From the NCBI RefSeq assembly GCF_000280495.2, contig NZ_CP018016.1:4154001-4218000 (forward strand): a stretch of DNA of 64,000 nt. The letters run 5' to 3'. The notes beneath the pieces were generated by a model. That model ran no database searches, was not told where the DNA came from, and saw only the letters and a list, made by a program, of their open reading frames with translations. This DNA comes from Kosakonia radicincitans DSM 16656. Its GTDB lineage: Bacteria > Pseudomonadota > Gammaproteobacteria > Enterobacterales > Enterobacteriaceae. Positions 27,815 to 37,164 of this stretch are shown here, piece by piece. How positions within the stretch are numbered: position 1 is the first letter of the stretch; each line of letters starts with the position of its first letter. Both the position numbers and the translations under genes were made by a program.

Positions 27815-28108
27815 ATGAAGAAAAAACCACATATGACCGTCAACAAAGTGGATTTCTTTGATTTCCGGTATGAGCTGGAGCGCGCCGTACTGGCGACGGA
27901 TCGAGATTATTCTCAACAATGTTTGACGCGGGCGAAATTCCTTAGCTACTTATTGTGTCGGAATCTGAGCCATCAATATGTGGTAATGTTTAACGAAACA
28001 TTCAGCAGTGCTGAAATCGCAGTTGACGAAACAACCAACAAGAAAGAGAAAACGCGCATCTTCAGAGATAATTTTTATAGGTTGAAACAGGCGCTAAACA
28101 TGGAATGA
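27815..28108 (+). CDS. Small hypothetical protein cotranscribed with the BamA paralogue
   Basis: A 97-aa protein of unknown family, preceded by AAGGA. It is rich in charged and aromatic residues (VDFFDFRYELERAVLATDRD, then KEKTRIFRDNFYRLKQAL) and lacks a signal peptide or membrane segment, so it is likely cytoplasmic. It begins 39 bp after the BamA paralogue and no promoter or terminator is evident between, suggesting one operon. A cytoplasmic partner for an outer membrane assembly factor is unexpected. Confidence 0.6.
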   Translation: MKKKPHMTVNKVDFFDFRYELERAVLATDRDYSQQCLTRAKFLSYLLCRNLSHQYVVMFNETFSSAEIAVDETTNKKEKTRIFRDNFYRLKQALNME

Positions 28109-28408
28109 CGGGCTTTTGGGCGCAATCTTACCTTTGTATGGATGAAAAATGGTGAGTTGCGCATTATTTCCTCAACAAGCCAGGCGGCATTAACTGTGGC
28201 TCAACATTAAAATAACCCTTAAAGGATATGGTCTTTTCCCGTATATCGCTGGCTAAATTTCGCTTTATCCACATGTATGAGGTAGAGCATGTTTACAAAA
28301 GTGAATTTATATTTGCTAAAAAATATAATTCAGTATTGATTTTTATCTCATGATCACTAAAAATTAATTCCGATAGAATTTACATTTCTCTGCACACGGA
28401 GTGACGCT

Positions 28409-28813
28409 ATGTCAGAAGCATTAAAATCATTAAATAACATTCGCACCCTGAGAGTTCAGGCTCGTGAAGTTACGCTCGAAGCACTGGAAGAGATGCTTGA
28501 GAAACTGTCTGTTGTCGTTGAAGAGCGCCGCGAGGAAGAGTCTTCAATTCGCAAAGAACAAGAAGAGAAAGAAGCCAAGCTGGCGGCATTCCGTCAAAAA
28601 CTGCTGGATGAAGGAATCGATCCAACCGAGCTTTTATCCTCCCTGAAAGGGCAAACCACGAAGTCTAAATCTGTTCGTGCGCCTCGCCCTGCTAAATATA
28701 AGTATATCGACGAAGACGGCAGCGAAAAAACCTGGACCGGCCAGGGTCGTACGCCGAAAGCGATTGCAAAAGCCATTGAAGGCGGCAAAAAGCTGGAAGA
28801 CTTCGAGCTCTAA
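28409..28813 (+). CDS. H-NS family nucleoid protein (paralogue)
   Basis: A 134-aa H-NS-type protein. The dimerisation helix starts [20 protein letters not shown] as in H-NS, but the middle ([19 protein letters not shown]) differs strongly, and the DNA-binding domain carries [20 protein letters not shown] with the minor-groove loop QGR. It ends in KLEDFEL. It is closer to H-NS than StpA in the first 40 residues but too divergent to be the housekeeping hns of an Enterobacteriaceae, and the usual galU/tdk neighbours are absent. A xenogeneic silencer that can form mixed oligomers with H-NS and bind Hha proteins is likely. A terminator follows. Confidence 0.9.
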   Translation: MSEALKSLNNIRTLRVQAREVTLEALEEMLEKLSVVVEERREEESSIRKEQEEKEAKLAAFRQKLLDEGIDPTELLSSLKGQTTKSKSVRAPRPAKYKYIDEDGSEKTWTGQGRTPKAIAKAIEGGKKLEDFEL

Positions 28814-28822
28814 AATGTATCA

Positions 28823-28849
28823 GGGGCAGCGCAACTGCCCCTTTTTTTT
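28823..28849 (+). terminator. Terminator after the H-NS paralogue
   Basis: Stem GGGGCAG/CTGCCCC, loop CGCAA, then T8. Confidence 0.95.
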
Positions 28850-29389
28850 ATTTCTGCCCAGCCACTCAGCTTTCTTTTCTGACCTTTCCCACACACCGCC
28901 GCCATTTATCCCTTAAGTAACGTCTGATAGCGCTAACTGCAGCACGAAACAGCCATCGTGCAACACCGAAACGATCGGCTCCTGCCATCGGACGCTTATT
29001 TAGCTTTTCCCTGAGTATGCTTTGTGCCAACAACATTCCCGTCTATGCTACCGACAGGGTTTATTACCCGGCACACAATTTGTTGCCCGATCAACTTCTT
29101 CCTGGCGATGTTAAGTGACTATTCTTGCGCTTCGTCATTCATTGCACGACCTGTTGAATTAGCGAATATACCGTAAAGCATGCTATCCGAAAGATCTGGC
29201 AAACGGCAGGGAGAAAACAAACATAGTCGCCGCAGCGAAGAATTCCCCCTGAAATTAATAGGGCCTTAACGTTATTCTTGTGTCTGTTCTACTCGTAGTA
29301 CAGTAAATGCCCATCACCCCATCCGGGGCGAATGTTAAGAAATCAGGCTGCCTAATGTATTGCCATGAAAATTAAACGAATCATGCGGA
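28850..29389. other. Intergenic region without recognisable features
   Basis: A 540-bp region between the H-NS paralogue and the convergent Cys-rich gene. I found no credible small gene, RNA family or T-tract terminator. Confidence 0.4.
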
Positions 29390-29932
29390 TTATTTATCCG
29401 CTGTATAAACCTGCATATGAGGAATACTCAACTGACAGCAACAATGCCCACAGTCGTTTTTTTCCTGTATCTCTGTGGTTAATTCTGTTGGTGGAGGCAA
29501 ACATTGCTGAAAAATAGAGCCTGCACAATGTAATGTCCCGCACTCATCAAAACGATGTTTCGTCATACATCCATCGCGATGCCGTCGGCAGTCCTCGATT
29601 AAAGTCCAGCCCTGGACAAGATTAAGCAGCGGCATCGACTGCCCATCCATCAGGCTGTCGTTACAGTAAGCGCGCCAGGCCTCGATGATCTGCTGACATT
29701 CACTCGCGCGGGTATGTATTTTCACCAGCTGCACGTTGTTGCAAAAATGGCGCACATGCAACCGGGTATGCGGATCCCCCGCGTCGATCACGTCGAGAGG
29801 TTCATTAACCGCTGAATTATTAACAGGTTGGTTATCATCGTCGATAAATAATCGCGCCGCTGAACTTTTCGTCGCTAAAAATAGTGCTAAAGATAGCTTT
29901 TGCAGCTCGAAGTAAATGTTTTTATCTACCAT
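29390..29932 (-). CDS. Hypothetical protein with Cys-rich C-terminal region
   Basis: A 180-aa protein I do not recognise. Residues 105-170 are unusually rich in cysteine and histidine (CRRHRDGC, HRFDECGTLHC, CGHCCC), in pairs that could bind zinc or another metal. The N-terminal part (MVDKNIYFELQKLSLALFLA) is amphipathic or mildly hydrophobic. No strong ribosome binding site precedes the start. It is flanked by long AT-rich gaps, the left one shared with the H-NS paralogue, so it may be an acquired single-gene cargo. Confidence 0.5.
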   Translation of the reverse strand: MVDKNIYFELQKLSLALFLATKSSAARLFIDDDNQPVNNSAVNEPLDVIDAGDPHTRLHVRHFCNNVQLVKIHTRASECQQIIEAWRAYCNDSLMDGQSMPLLNLVQGWTLIEDCRRHRDGCMTKHRFDECGTLHCAGSIFQQCLPPPTELTTEIQEKNDCGHCCCQLSIPHMQVYTADK

Positions 29933-30378
29933 GATGCAACTATAATACTCACTCCACTGGTGATCCGATCATTCATTTTAAATGAAACATTACCACAGGA
30001 GATTCATTTATCAATGAATCAATTGTGGAACTCATCTCGCAAAAAAAAGCATCAATAAAATTGAATATTAATGCTTTCTTAATATTTGAAATAAATTAAA
30101 GCATGAGATGAATCTCATTCTCATCTTAATTCAAAATCATACCAGCAATGTGCCTGGAAGAAAAAACCGCCGCGCTTCTTTTCATCCTGTCACACTGACC
30201 GAAGAAGCCATCTGGCAAACGCAACAGGTGAAATGCGGCACTTCTCCCATCTCTGACGGATTGCAGTGGTCCCCACTGCGCCACTGTGTGCTAACATTGA
30301 TCGCAGCAATAAATAGCATGCTAACAATGGCACGGATTGCCAAACATAATGGTTATTGGAACCGAGAGGGATTTTCAG
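29933..30378. other. AT-rich divergent intergenic region with palindrome and hairpin
   Basis: A 446-bp gap between the Cys-rich gene (leftward) and the LysR gene (rightward). It has a perfect inverted repeat GATTCATT-TATC-AATGAATC at 30001-30020, 69 bp from the Cys-rich gene start and a plausible operator. It also has a minus-strand hairpin at 30041-30077 (see the separate terminator entry). Confidence 0.45.
30041..30077 (-). terminator. Terminator-like hairpin on the minus strand
   Basis: Minus-strand arms AAAGCATTAAT and ATTGATGCTTT (one mismatch) followed by a T8 run. It is 109 bp before the start of the leftward Cys-rich gene, so it may be an attenuator in that gene's leader or the end of an unannotated small transcript. 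Confidence 0.45.
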
Positions 30379-31281
30379 GTGAGCAACTCTATTTTTATTT
30401 CCAAAAGGATGCGTAATTTTATTGTCCTGGTGCAGACCAAAAGCATTGCCAGAGCGGCGGAAAAAATTCATATGACCGCATCGCCCTTTGGCAAAAGCAT
30501 CATCGCGCTTGAAGCGCAGATTGGCTACCCGCTTTTTACCCGAAAAGATAACAGCATCTGCCTGAATAAAGCCGGTCAGGAGCTTTACCAGAAACTCTTC
30601 CCGGTTTATGAACGGTTATCGGCCATTGAAAACGAGCTCCATAACTCAACGCAGCGCTCACAGAAAGTGGTGCTCGGTATTGATAACACTTATCCAACCA
30701 TTATTTTCGATCAGCTCATAAGCCTGGGCGATAAATATGAAAACGTCAGCACCCAGGCGGTTGAATTTAGTGAAAATGGGGTGATTGACGATCTGTTGGG
30801 TCATCAGCTCGATTTTATTATTTCACCACAGTTGGTCTCGCCACGCGTTCAGGAACTGGAAAACCTGATGGTTACTGAGCTTCCACCTCTGCGACTCGGT
30901 TTTCTTGTCTCGCGACGCTATCAGGATAAACAGCCGCAGGAACTACTGCGCGAATTGCCGTGGCTGCAAATGCGTTTCCAGAATCGAGCCAATTTTGAAG
31001 CCATGCTGGATGCCCACATCCGCTCATGCGGCATTCATCCGACGATTATTTACCGGGCATACAGCTTTATGGCCAAAATCAGCGCGGTGGAACGCGGGCA
31101 ATTTCTCACCGTGATCCCCTGGTTCGCCTGGCCGCTGGTGAACCCGCAGACATTAACGTATTTCGATGCGCCAAACGGCCCGATGGCGATGCAGGAATAT
31201 CTTTATTCACTGAAAAACCAGCGGCATACCGCCGCGATATGTCAATACATTGCTGACGATCGCGACGGTACGACGGTTTAA
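30379..31281 (+). CDS. ygfI: LysR family regulator, YgfI-like by position
   Basis: A LysR-type regulator of 300 aa from the GTG at 30379 (GAGAGG upstream); a start at 30337 would add a 14-residue tail not typical of the family. The winged helix is FIVLVQTKSIARAAEKIHMT with SPFGKSIIALEAQIGYPLFT. The effector domain follows from about residue 88. In E. coli ygfI lies convergent to the sbm (scpA)-argK-scpB-scpC operon; here the regulator's stop overlaps the end of scpC by 4 bp in the same convergent arrangement, which is the basis for the symbol. Confidence 0.78.
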   Translation: MSNSIFISKRMRNFIVLVQTKSIARAAEKIHMTASPFGKSIIALEAQIGYPLFTRKDNSICLNKAGQELYQKLFPVYERLSAIENELHNSTQRSQKVVLGIDNTYPTIIFDQLISLGDKYENVSTQAVEFSENGVIDDLLGHQLDFIISPQLVSPRVQELENLMVTELPPLRLGFLVSRRYQDKQPQELLRELPWLQMRFQNRANFEAMLDAHIRSCGIHPTIIYRAYSFMAKISAVERGQFLTVIPWFAWPLVNPQTLTYFDAPNGPMAMQEYLYSLKNQRHTAAICQYIADDRDGTTV

Positions 31282-32756
31282 CCCAGCATAGAACCCGTTT
31301 TCAGTAACGAGGTGTGCAGTTCAAAGACGCGGCTAAGATCGTGGCGTATATGCCCGCCGGACGTGGATTCCAGATAACGATGGAGATAATCCCGGTATAG
31401 CGGGTGGGCGCAATTTTCAATAATCGTATGGGCTCGCTCAATCGGCGAAAGCCCGCGCAGGTCGGCAATCCCCTGCTCGGTAATGATCACTTTGACGCTG
31501 TGTTCGCTGTGATCGACATGACTGCACATCGGCACAATCGTCGATATTTTCCCCTCTTTTGCAATCGAGGGTGCCATAAAAATCGATAAGTAAGCATTGC
31601 GCTCAAAGTCTCCGCTGCCGCCAATGCCATTCATCAGGTTAACGCCTGCCACATGCGTTGAATTGGCATGACCGTAAATATCGAACTCCAGCCCGACATT
31701 CAGCGCAATGACGCCAAGGCGGCGAATTATCTCCGGGTTGTTGGAGATCTCCTGCGGCCGCAACACAATGCGTTCGGCGAAAAAGTCCATGTTATCGTAG
31801 ATTTTCCGCAACGCTTTGTCGGAAACCGTCAGGCTGGATGCACTAGCCCCTCTGACTTTTCCCGTTTCGAGCAGATGGACCACCGACTCCTGTAGCACTT
31901 CGGAATACATCATAAACGGCGGGATATCCGGGTTTTCGCCAAGACGCGCCATCACCGCGTTATTGATATTACCGACGCCGCTTTGCAACGGCAGAAACTC
32001 TGGAGGAATACGTCCGTGTGCGATCTCATTGAGCAGGAAGGTCACTACATTGTCCGCAATCTGCTGACAGACCGGTTTCTCCTCCTCCAGCGTGTTACCG
32101 GCATCAGGCAATTCGGTATCCACCACTGCGATAATCTTTCGCGGATCAATCTGCACATAGTGCAGGCCAATTCTGTCCAGCGTACTAAAAATAGCGACAC
32201 TGTTGCGGTACGGTGGCGCGCCAGGTGAGGCGATATCAGCCAGTTGAGCCACCTGCGGGCTGTGATAATGGTTGTACTCAATGATTATCCGTTTTGCCTG
32301 ACGCAGCCAGGTTGGCGCATTACCAATACCACTAGAAAGCCAGATCTTGCCATCGCTCGTTAGCGCCGAAGCCTCGATAACGGCGACATCAATGTCACCG
32401 AAAAAGCCATAGTTCACCATTTGCGCCACTTCACTCAGATGCAGGTCAACGAACTTCACCCTGCCCTGATTGATTTTTCGCCGCATGCCCGCTGCCGACT
32501 GGTACGGAGCGCGCCAGGAGACGGCATCCGCTTCAGACAATACATCATCGGCAGCAGCACCAATGGATGCGCCGGTCAGAAGGCGAATCTGAAAAGGTTG
32601 CTGTGCTTGATGTAACTCACGTGCGCGCCGGGCAATCGCAGCGGGTAGCGCTTTAGGCGAACCGGCGGCAGTAAAACCACTAAATGCCACCATTTCATCA
32701 TGCCGGATAAGCGCGGCCGCCTCGTCAGCGCTTAACCGGGGCCAGAACTCTTTCAT
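31278..32756 (-). CDS. scpC: Propionyl-CoA:succinate CoA-transferase
   Basis: A 492-aa CoA transferase of the acetyl-CoA hydrolase/transferase family (family I fold). It has the start ADEAAALIRHDEMVAFSGFT, the GIGNAPTWL motif and the block SEVLQESVVHLLETGKVRGA that carries the acyl-thioester glutamate of the family. It ends with the TEQGIADLRGLSPIERA segment. The enzyme transfers CoA from propionyl-CoA to succinate. It is the last gene of the methylmalonyl-CoA operon and separated from scpB by 15 bp. Confidence 0.92.
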   Translation of the reverse strand: MKEFWPRLSADEAAALIRHDEMVAFSGFTAAGSPKALPAAIARRARELHQAQQPFQIRLLTGASIGAAADDVLSEADAVSWRAPYQSAAGMRRKINQGRVKFVDLHLSEVAQMVNYGFFGDIDVAVIEASALTSDGKIWLSSGIGNAPTWLRQAKRIIIEYNHYHSPQVAQLADIASPGAPPYRNSVAIFSTLDRIGLHYVQIDPRKIIAVVDTELPDAGNTLEEEKPVCQQIADNVVTFLLNEIAHGRIPPEFLPLQSGVGNINNAVMARLGENPDIPPFMMYSEVLQESVVHLLETGKVRGASASSLTVSDKALRKIYDNMDFFAERIVLRPQEISNNPEIIRRLGVIALNVGLEFDIYGHANSTHVAGVNLMNGIGGSGDFERNAYLSIFMAPSIAKEGKISTIVPMCSHVDHSEHSVKVIITEQGIADLRGLSPIERAHTIIENCAHPLYRDYLHRYLESTSGGHIRHDLSRVFELHTSLLKTGSMLG

Positions 32757-32771
32757 GCTGTTCTCCGTTGC

Positions 32772-33557
32772 TCAGTAGCCCAGAAAATGCGGTTTGCGTT
32801 TTTCCATAAAGGCACTTCGCCCTTCCTGATAATCCTGGCTGTCATAAACCGCACGACGCATGCCCTGAATTCGCTCGAATTCATCCGCGTTCATGGTATG
32901 CGCTTCCCCCAGAACCCGCAGTTCCTCCTTAATAACGGCTATTGCAAGCGGGGCTTTTTCACAGATCTGATGCGCCATCAGCAAGGTAAAATCTTCCAGC
33001 TCATTCGCGTCCACGATATGGTTCAGAATGCCTACGGCCAGAGCGCGCTCAGCGGTAATCGGCGCTGCGGTAAAAATCATCTCTTTTACGATATGAAAAC
33101 CGGCATCGCGCGTTAGATTATGGATACCGACAAGGTTATACGGCACGCCGAGGTTTACCGGCGTCATTGAGAAGGTGGACGTTGTGGCTGCCACCACCAG
33201 ATCTGAGCTCATGATCAACTCAAAAGCGCCGCCCCAGACGCTCCCTTCAACCATCGCAATAACCGGTTTCGGGTATTTCTGGATCATGCGGGTAATCTGC
33301 CGCAGCGGATCATCATACGAGAGCGGATCGCGGCGGCCAGTCGGCAGCTCATGAATATCATGCCCGGCGGAAAAAACCTTCGCGCCGTGCGGAGCGCGGA
33401 GAATTACGCAGCGAATCTCCGGAGTGTTGAGATCCTCCAGCGCCTGAAGCAAATCATCGATAAATACCTTGCTGAGCGCATTCAATTTGCGGGCATAGTT
33501 AAATTCAATAACAGCCACTTTTTGTATGATCGTGACGACAACATGCTGATACGACAT
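32772..33557 (-). CDS. scpB: Methylmalonyl-CoA decarboxylase
   Basis: A 261-aa crotonase-fold enzyme. The oxyanion-hole segments are FSAGHDIHELP and VWGGAFELIMSSDLVV; the E. coli enzyme has the same VWGGAFE pattern. It decarboxylates methylmalonyl-CoA to propionyl-CoA, linking ScpA to ScpC. Operon context and length (E. coli ScpB is 261 aa) agree. It lies 12 bp after argK. Confidence 0.93.
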   Translation of the reverse strand: MSYQHVVVTIIQKVAVIEFNYARKLNALSKVFIDDLLQALEDLNTPEIRCVILRAPHGAKVFSAGHDIHELPTGRRDPLSYDDPLRQITRMIQKYPKPVIAMVEGSVWGGAFELIMSSDLVVAATTSTFSMTPVNLGVPYNLVGIHNLTRDAGFHIVKEMIFTAAPITAERALAVGILNHIVDANELEDFTLLMAHQICEKAPLAIAVIKEELRVLGEAHTMNADEFERIQGMRRAVYDSQDYQEGRSAFMEKRKPHFLGY

Positions 33558-33569
33558 AAAGTTACCTTC

Positions 33570-34568
33570 TTATTGTTCAAAATAGTGATGCTGAAGAAAT
33601 TCACGGATGTGCTGTAAGCCGGTGCGCGGAGCCTGTTGGTTATTTTTCACGCTTTCCAGCGTCTGGCTGAAAGTCTGGCGAAAAATCTGATGGGCAAAAA
33701 GCTGTCGCAGCGCTTCCTCTTCGGCCTGCTTCTGAAGCCATTTCATCGTTTGTTGCTGGCGCAACTGCGCCAGTCCCCCGCTTTGCGCCATGACCTCGCT
33801 AAAGCGGACAATGCACTGCCAGACATCCTCAATCCCACGCTTTTCCCGTGCGCTGCATGTCAGCACCTGCGGCGACCACTGCGGATACTTATGTCGCACC
33901 ATCGAAAGCGCGCTCTCGTACACCTGACGCGCGGCCGCAACCGCCAGGCGGTTGTCGCCATCGTCCTTGTTGATAACGATGACGTCGGCCATCTCCATGA
34001 TGCCTTTTTTAATCCCCTGCAAATCATCACCGCCGCCGCCGATTTGCAGCGAGACAAAACAGTCCACCAGGCCAGAGACTTCCGTTTCCGACTGACCAAC
34101 ACCTACGGTTTCAACGATCACCACGTCATAATTCGCCGCCTCGCATAACAGGATCAATTCAGCGGCACGCTGACTGGCTCCCCCGGCGTAACCACCGGAG
34201 GGCACAGGACGAATAAATGCCGCCTCCGCACGCGCCAGCGATGTCATTCGTGTCTTGTCGCCGAGCAGACTGCCGCCGCTCAGCGGGCTACTGGGATCAA
34301 CAGCAATCACGGCGACCCGCTTACCGAGCCGGATGAGCAGCATGCCGAAGGTATCCAGAAAAGTGCTTTTCCCGGCGCCAGGCGTACCGGTAAGGCCAAT
34401 GCGTAGCGCCCTGCCGGTTAGCGGCATAATGATATCCAGCAACTGACGACTGAGGCGTTGATATTGCGGAAGCTGGTTTTCCACCAGCGTCATCGCCTGA
34501 GCGAGCGCGACACGATCGCCGGCACACAACCGATGAATCGTCGCTTCCAGCGTTTTTTCGTTAATCAT
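33570..34568 (-). CDS. argK: Methylmalonyl-CoA mutase-associated GTPase (MeaB/ArgK type)
   Basis: A 332-aa G3E-type P-loop GTPase. Walker A is GTPGAGKST, the magnesium-binding stretch is [20 protein letters not shown], the switch is [15 protein letters not shown], and base recognition is VINKDDGD. MeaB/ArgK (YgfD) protects and reactivates the B12-dependent mutase encoded by scpA, which it overlaps by 8 bp. The name ArgK is historic; it is a chaperone GTPase rather than an arginine kinase. Confidence 0.94.
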   Translation of the reverse strand: MINEKTLEATIHRLCAGDRVALAQAMTLVENQLPQYQRLSRQLLDIIMPLTGRALRIGLTGTPGAGKSTFLDTFGMLLIRLGKRVAVIAVDPSSPLSGGSLLGDKTRMTSLARAEAAFIRPVPSGGYAGGASQRAAELILLCEAANYDVVIVETVGVGQSETEVSGLVDCFVSLQIGGGGDDLQGIKKGIMEMADVIVINKDDGDNRLAVAAARQVYESALSMVRHKYPQWSPQVLTCSAREKRGIEDVWQCIVRFSEVMAQSGGLAQLRQQQTMKWLQKQAEEEALRQLFAHQIFRQTFSQTLESVKNNQQAPRTGLQHIREFLQHHYFEQ

Positions 34569-36705
34569 GCTGGCGGCTAATCCGTGTTAATACGTCGCGT
34601 ACGCTTTCCAGCATCGGGGTGCCGGGGCCGTAAATAGCCGCCACGCCTTGTTCATGCAGAAAGGCATAATCCTGCGGCGGAATGACACCGCCCGCGACAA
34701 CGCAGATATCCTCTCGCCCGTACTCTTTCAGCCCGGCAATCAACTCCGGAATCAGTGTTTTATGTCCGGCTGCCAGTGACGACGCGCCAACAACATGCAC
34801 ATCGTTTTCTACCGCCAGGCGGGCTATCTCCTGCGGTGTTGAGAACATCGGGCTGAGATCGACATCGAAACCGACATCGGAGTAGGCGCTGGCAATGACC
34901 TTCGCGCCACGGTCATGACCATCCTGCCCCATTTTGGCAATCAAAATGCGCGGACGGCGGCCGTGAGTAGTGAGAAATTGCCGGGTCTGCTCAACAATGG
35001 CGTCGAATTCCGCTGCGGCATCCTTGCTTTGTTGATAGCTGCGGGTGATGACACCAGTGACGCACTGGCTGGGAACCAGATAGCGATCAAATGCGGCTTC
35101 CAGCGCATCGGAAATCTCCCCGAGCGTGGCGCGCAGCCGCGCCGCATGAACGGCGGCCGCCAGCAGATTTTCATTATGCTGTGCTGCATGGGTGAGCGCC
35201 GCCAGTGCATCGTGAACTGCCGCCGCATCACGCGTGCTGCGGATCTGCTCCAGCGCGGCGATTTGCTCATTGCGCACCTTCACATTGTCGATCTCCAGCA
35301 CCGGCGTAATGGCCTCTTGCTCCAGCTTGTATTTGTTTACGCCGACGATCACGCGTTTACCCTGATCGATCTCTGACTGCGCCTGCGCGGAAGCTTCTTC
35401 AATCATGCGTTTCGGCAGCCCAACTTCAATGGCTTTCGCCATGCCGCCCACTTGATCGATTTGCCGGATAATCTCCCGTGCCTCTTTGATGATCTGAGCG
35501 GTAAGCGACTCGACGTAATAAGAGCCGCCGAGCGGATCGACCGTGCGGCAGATTTCCGCCTCTTCCTGCAAAATAATCTGGGTGTTACGCGCAATACGCG
35601 CCGAAAAATCTGTCGGTAGCCCAAGCGCTTCGTCAAACGCGTTGGTATGCAAAGACTGCGTGCCGCCGAGCGTGGCGGCGAGCGCTTCAATCGTGGTGCG
35701 AACAATATTGTTATAAGGATCCTGTTCCGTCAGACTCCAGCCGGATGTCTGACAGTGGGTGCGCAGCGCCAGCGACTTCGGATTCGTGGCGCCAAACTGA
35801 CTGACGGCCTCGCTCCACAAATAACGGGCGGCACGCAGCATGGCGACGTTCATAAACAGATCCATGCCGATGCCAAAGAAAAAAGAGAGGCGCGGCGCGA
35901 AGTCATCAATTTTCAGCCCGGCGGAAATTGCGGCTTTAATATATTCAATGCCATCTGCAAGGGTGAACGCCACCTGCTGAACGCAATTTGCGCCCGCTTC
36001 GCCCATATGATAGCCACTGATACTGATGGTATTAAACTGCGGCATATTTGCCGAACACCAGGCAATAATATCGGCGATAATTCGCATTGACGGTTTCGGT
36101 GGATAAATATACGTATTCCGGCACAGATACTCTTTTAGAATATCATTCTGGATGGTGCCAGTTAATTTCTCCGGCGAGACGCCCTGCTCTTCAGCGGCAA
36201 CAATATAAAAGGCCATAATCGGCAATACCGCGCCATTCATGGTCATGGAAACCGACATGGTATCCAGCGGAATATTATCGAAAAGGATTTTCATATCCTC
36301 AACGGTATCAATGGCGACACCCGCCTTCCCCACATCGCCCACCACGCGCGGATTATCCGAATCGTAGCCCCGGTGCGTCGCCAAATCAAAGGCCACCGAC
36401 AACCCCTTTTGCCCGGCGGCAAGATTACGGCGATAAAAGGCGTTCGATTCTCTTGCCGTTGAAAAACCAGCATACTGGCGAATCGTCCAGGGCTGAGCTG
36501 TATACATGGTAGCGCGCGGCCCGCGCGTAAAAGGTGGAAGCCCTGGCAGTGACCGGACAATATCCAGTTCGTCGAGATCCTCACGGGTATATAAAGGTTT
36601 AATGGCGATACCCTCAGGCGTCGGTTTTACCAGCGAATCAATCGTCTTTCCTTTCCGACTAAGCTCTTTATTCGCTATTTTTTGCCATTCCAGTTTATTT
36701 GACAT
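34561..36705 (-). CDS. scpA: Methylmalonyl-CoA mutase (adenosylcobalamin-dependent)
   Basis: A 714-aa mutase, equal in length to E. coli Sbm/ScpA. It has the TIM-barrel acyl-CoA domain ([53 protein letters not shown]) and a C-terminal cobalamin-binding domain with the base-off motif [14 protein letters not shown], followed by GASSLAAGH and AGGVIPP. It interconverts succinyl-CoA and methylmalonyl-CoA. Start chosen at ATG 36705, with GGAG 7 bases upstream; an in-frame ATG four codons earlier is less consistent with E. coli. First gene of the operon, all four genes tightly spaced. A terminator-like hairpin lies 76 nt upstream. Confidence 0.96.
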   Translation of the reverse strand: MSNKLEWQKIANKELSRKGKTIDSLVKPTPEGIAIKPLYTREDLDELDIVRSLPGLPPFTRGPRATMYTAQPWTIRQYAGFSTARESNAFYRRNLAAGQKGLSVAFDLATHRGYDSDNPRVVGDVGKAGVAIDTVEDMKILFDNIPLDTMSVSMTMNGAVLPIMAFYIVAAEEQGVSPEKLTGTIQNDILKEYLCRNTYIYPPKPSMRIIADIIAWCSANMPQFNTISISGYHMGEAGANCVQQVAFTLADGIEYIKAAISAGLKIDDFAPRLSFFFGIGMDLFMNVAMLRAARYLWSEAVSQFGATNPKSLALRTHCQTSGWSLTEQDPYNNIVRTTIEALAATLGGTQSLHTNAFDEALGLPTDFSARIARNTQIILQEEAEICRTVDPLGGSYYVESLTAQIIKEAREIIRQIDQVGGMAKAIEVGLPKRMIEEASAQAQSEIDQGKRVIVGVNKYKLEQEAITPVLEIDNVKVRNEQIAALEQIRSTRDAAAVHDALAALTHAAQHNENLLAAAVHAARLRATLGEISDALEAAFDRYLVPSQCVTGVITRSYQQSKDAAAEFDAIVEQTRQFLTTHGRRPRILIAKMGQDGHDRGAKVIASAYSDVGFDVDLSPMFSTPQEIARLAVENDVHVVGASSLAAGHKTLIPELIAGLKEYGREDICVVAGGVIPPQDYAFLHEQGVAAIYGPGTPMLESVRDVLTRISRQHD

Positions 36706-36780
36706 AGACCACTCCATAATTCGAGGTCAATAAATTAACTGGTGAAAATAATAATTTTCGTCATTGTGGTTGTCGCCAGC

Positions 36781-36821
36781 AAAAAAGGACCTGCGGAAGT
36801 TCATTTTTTGCCGCAGGTCCT
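36781..36821 (-). terminator. Hairpin with T tract upstream of scpA (terminator or attenuator)
   Basis: On the minus strand, perfect 11-bp arms AGGACCTGCGG/CCGCAGGTCCT enclose a 14-nt loop and are followed by TTTTTT. Orientation is the same as scpA and it lies 76 nt before the scpA start. It could end an upstream small transcript (36861-37112 region) or attenuate scpA if the promoter lies further upstream. Confidence 0.7.
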
Positions 36822-36860
36822 GATTAATTGATGAGATAAATATTTAGAGGGAACTTTGCT

Positions 36861-37112
36861 TTATTTACTGCGCCAGAGACCTGGTGCGCCTAAAAACCAC
36901 AATACAATTAAGCTCTTTCTTATCCCCTGCCGCCAGTTTGCTCTCATTCCCGGGCAAATGGTCTTCACAAAAGCAGCAGGTGAAAGAGGTAAAATAAATG
37001 CACGATATATTTTCTTCTCTCCCCTACAGCCATTCAGAGACACGCCGATAACTAAATATCGGTTAAGGACGCCATCGCCCCTGGTCTCAGGTGCGTCCTT
37101 TTCTGCCGCCAC
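36861..37112 (-). other. Small frame or possible dispersed repeat element
   Basis: A minus-strand frame of 83 codons with a GTG start containing ETRGDGVLNRYLVIGVSLNG and FVKTICPGMRANWRQGIRKS. The composition is unusual for a protein, and I have the impression of similar short predicted proteins occurring many times in Klebsiella and Enterobacter relatives, which would make it a dispersed repeat wrongly predicted as coding. I cannot verify that here. It ends just before the hairpin at 36781-36821. Confidence 0.35.
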
Positions 37113-37164
37113 ACCTGCCTGGACAAAGATTCAGCAGTTACTTTTCATTTTGGATGAATAGCAT

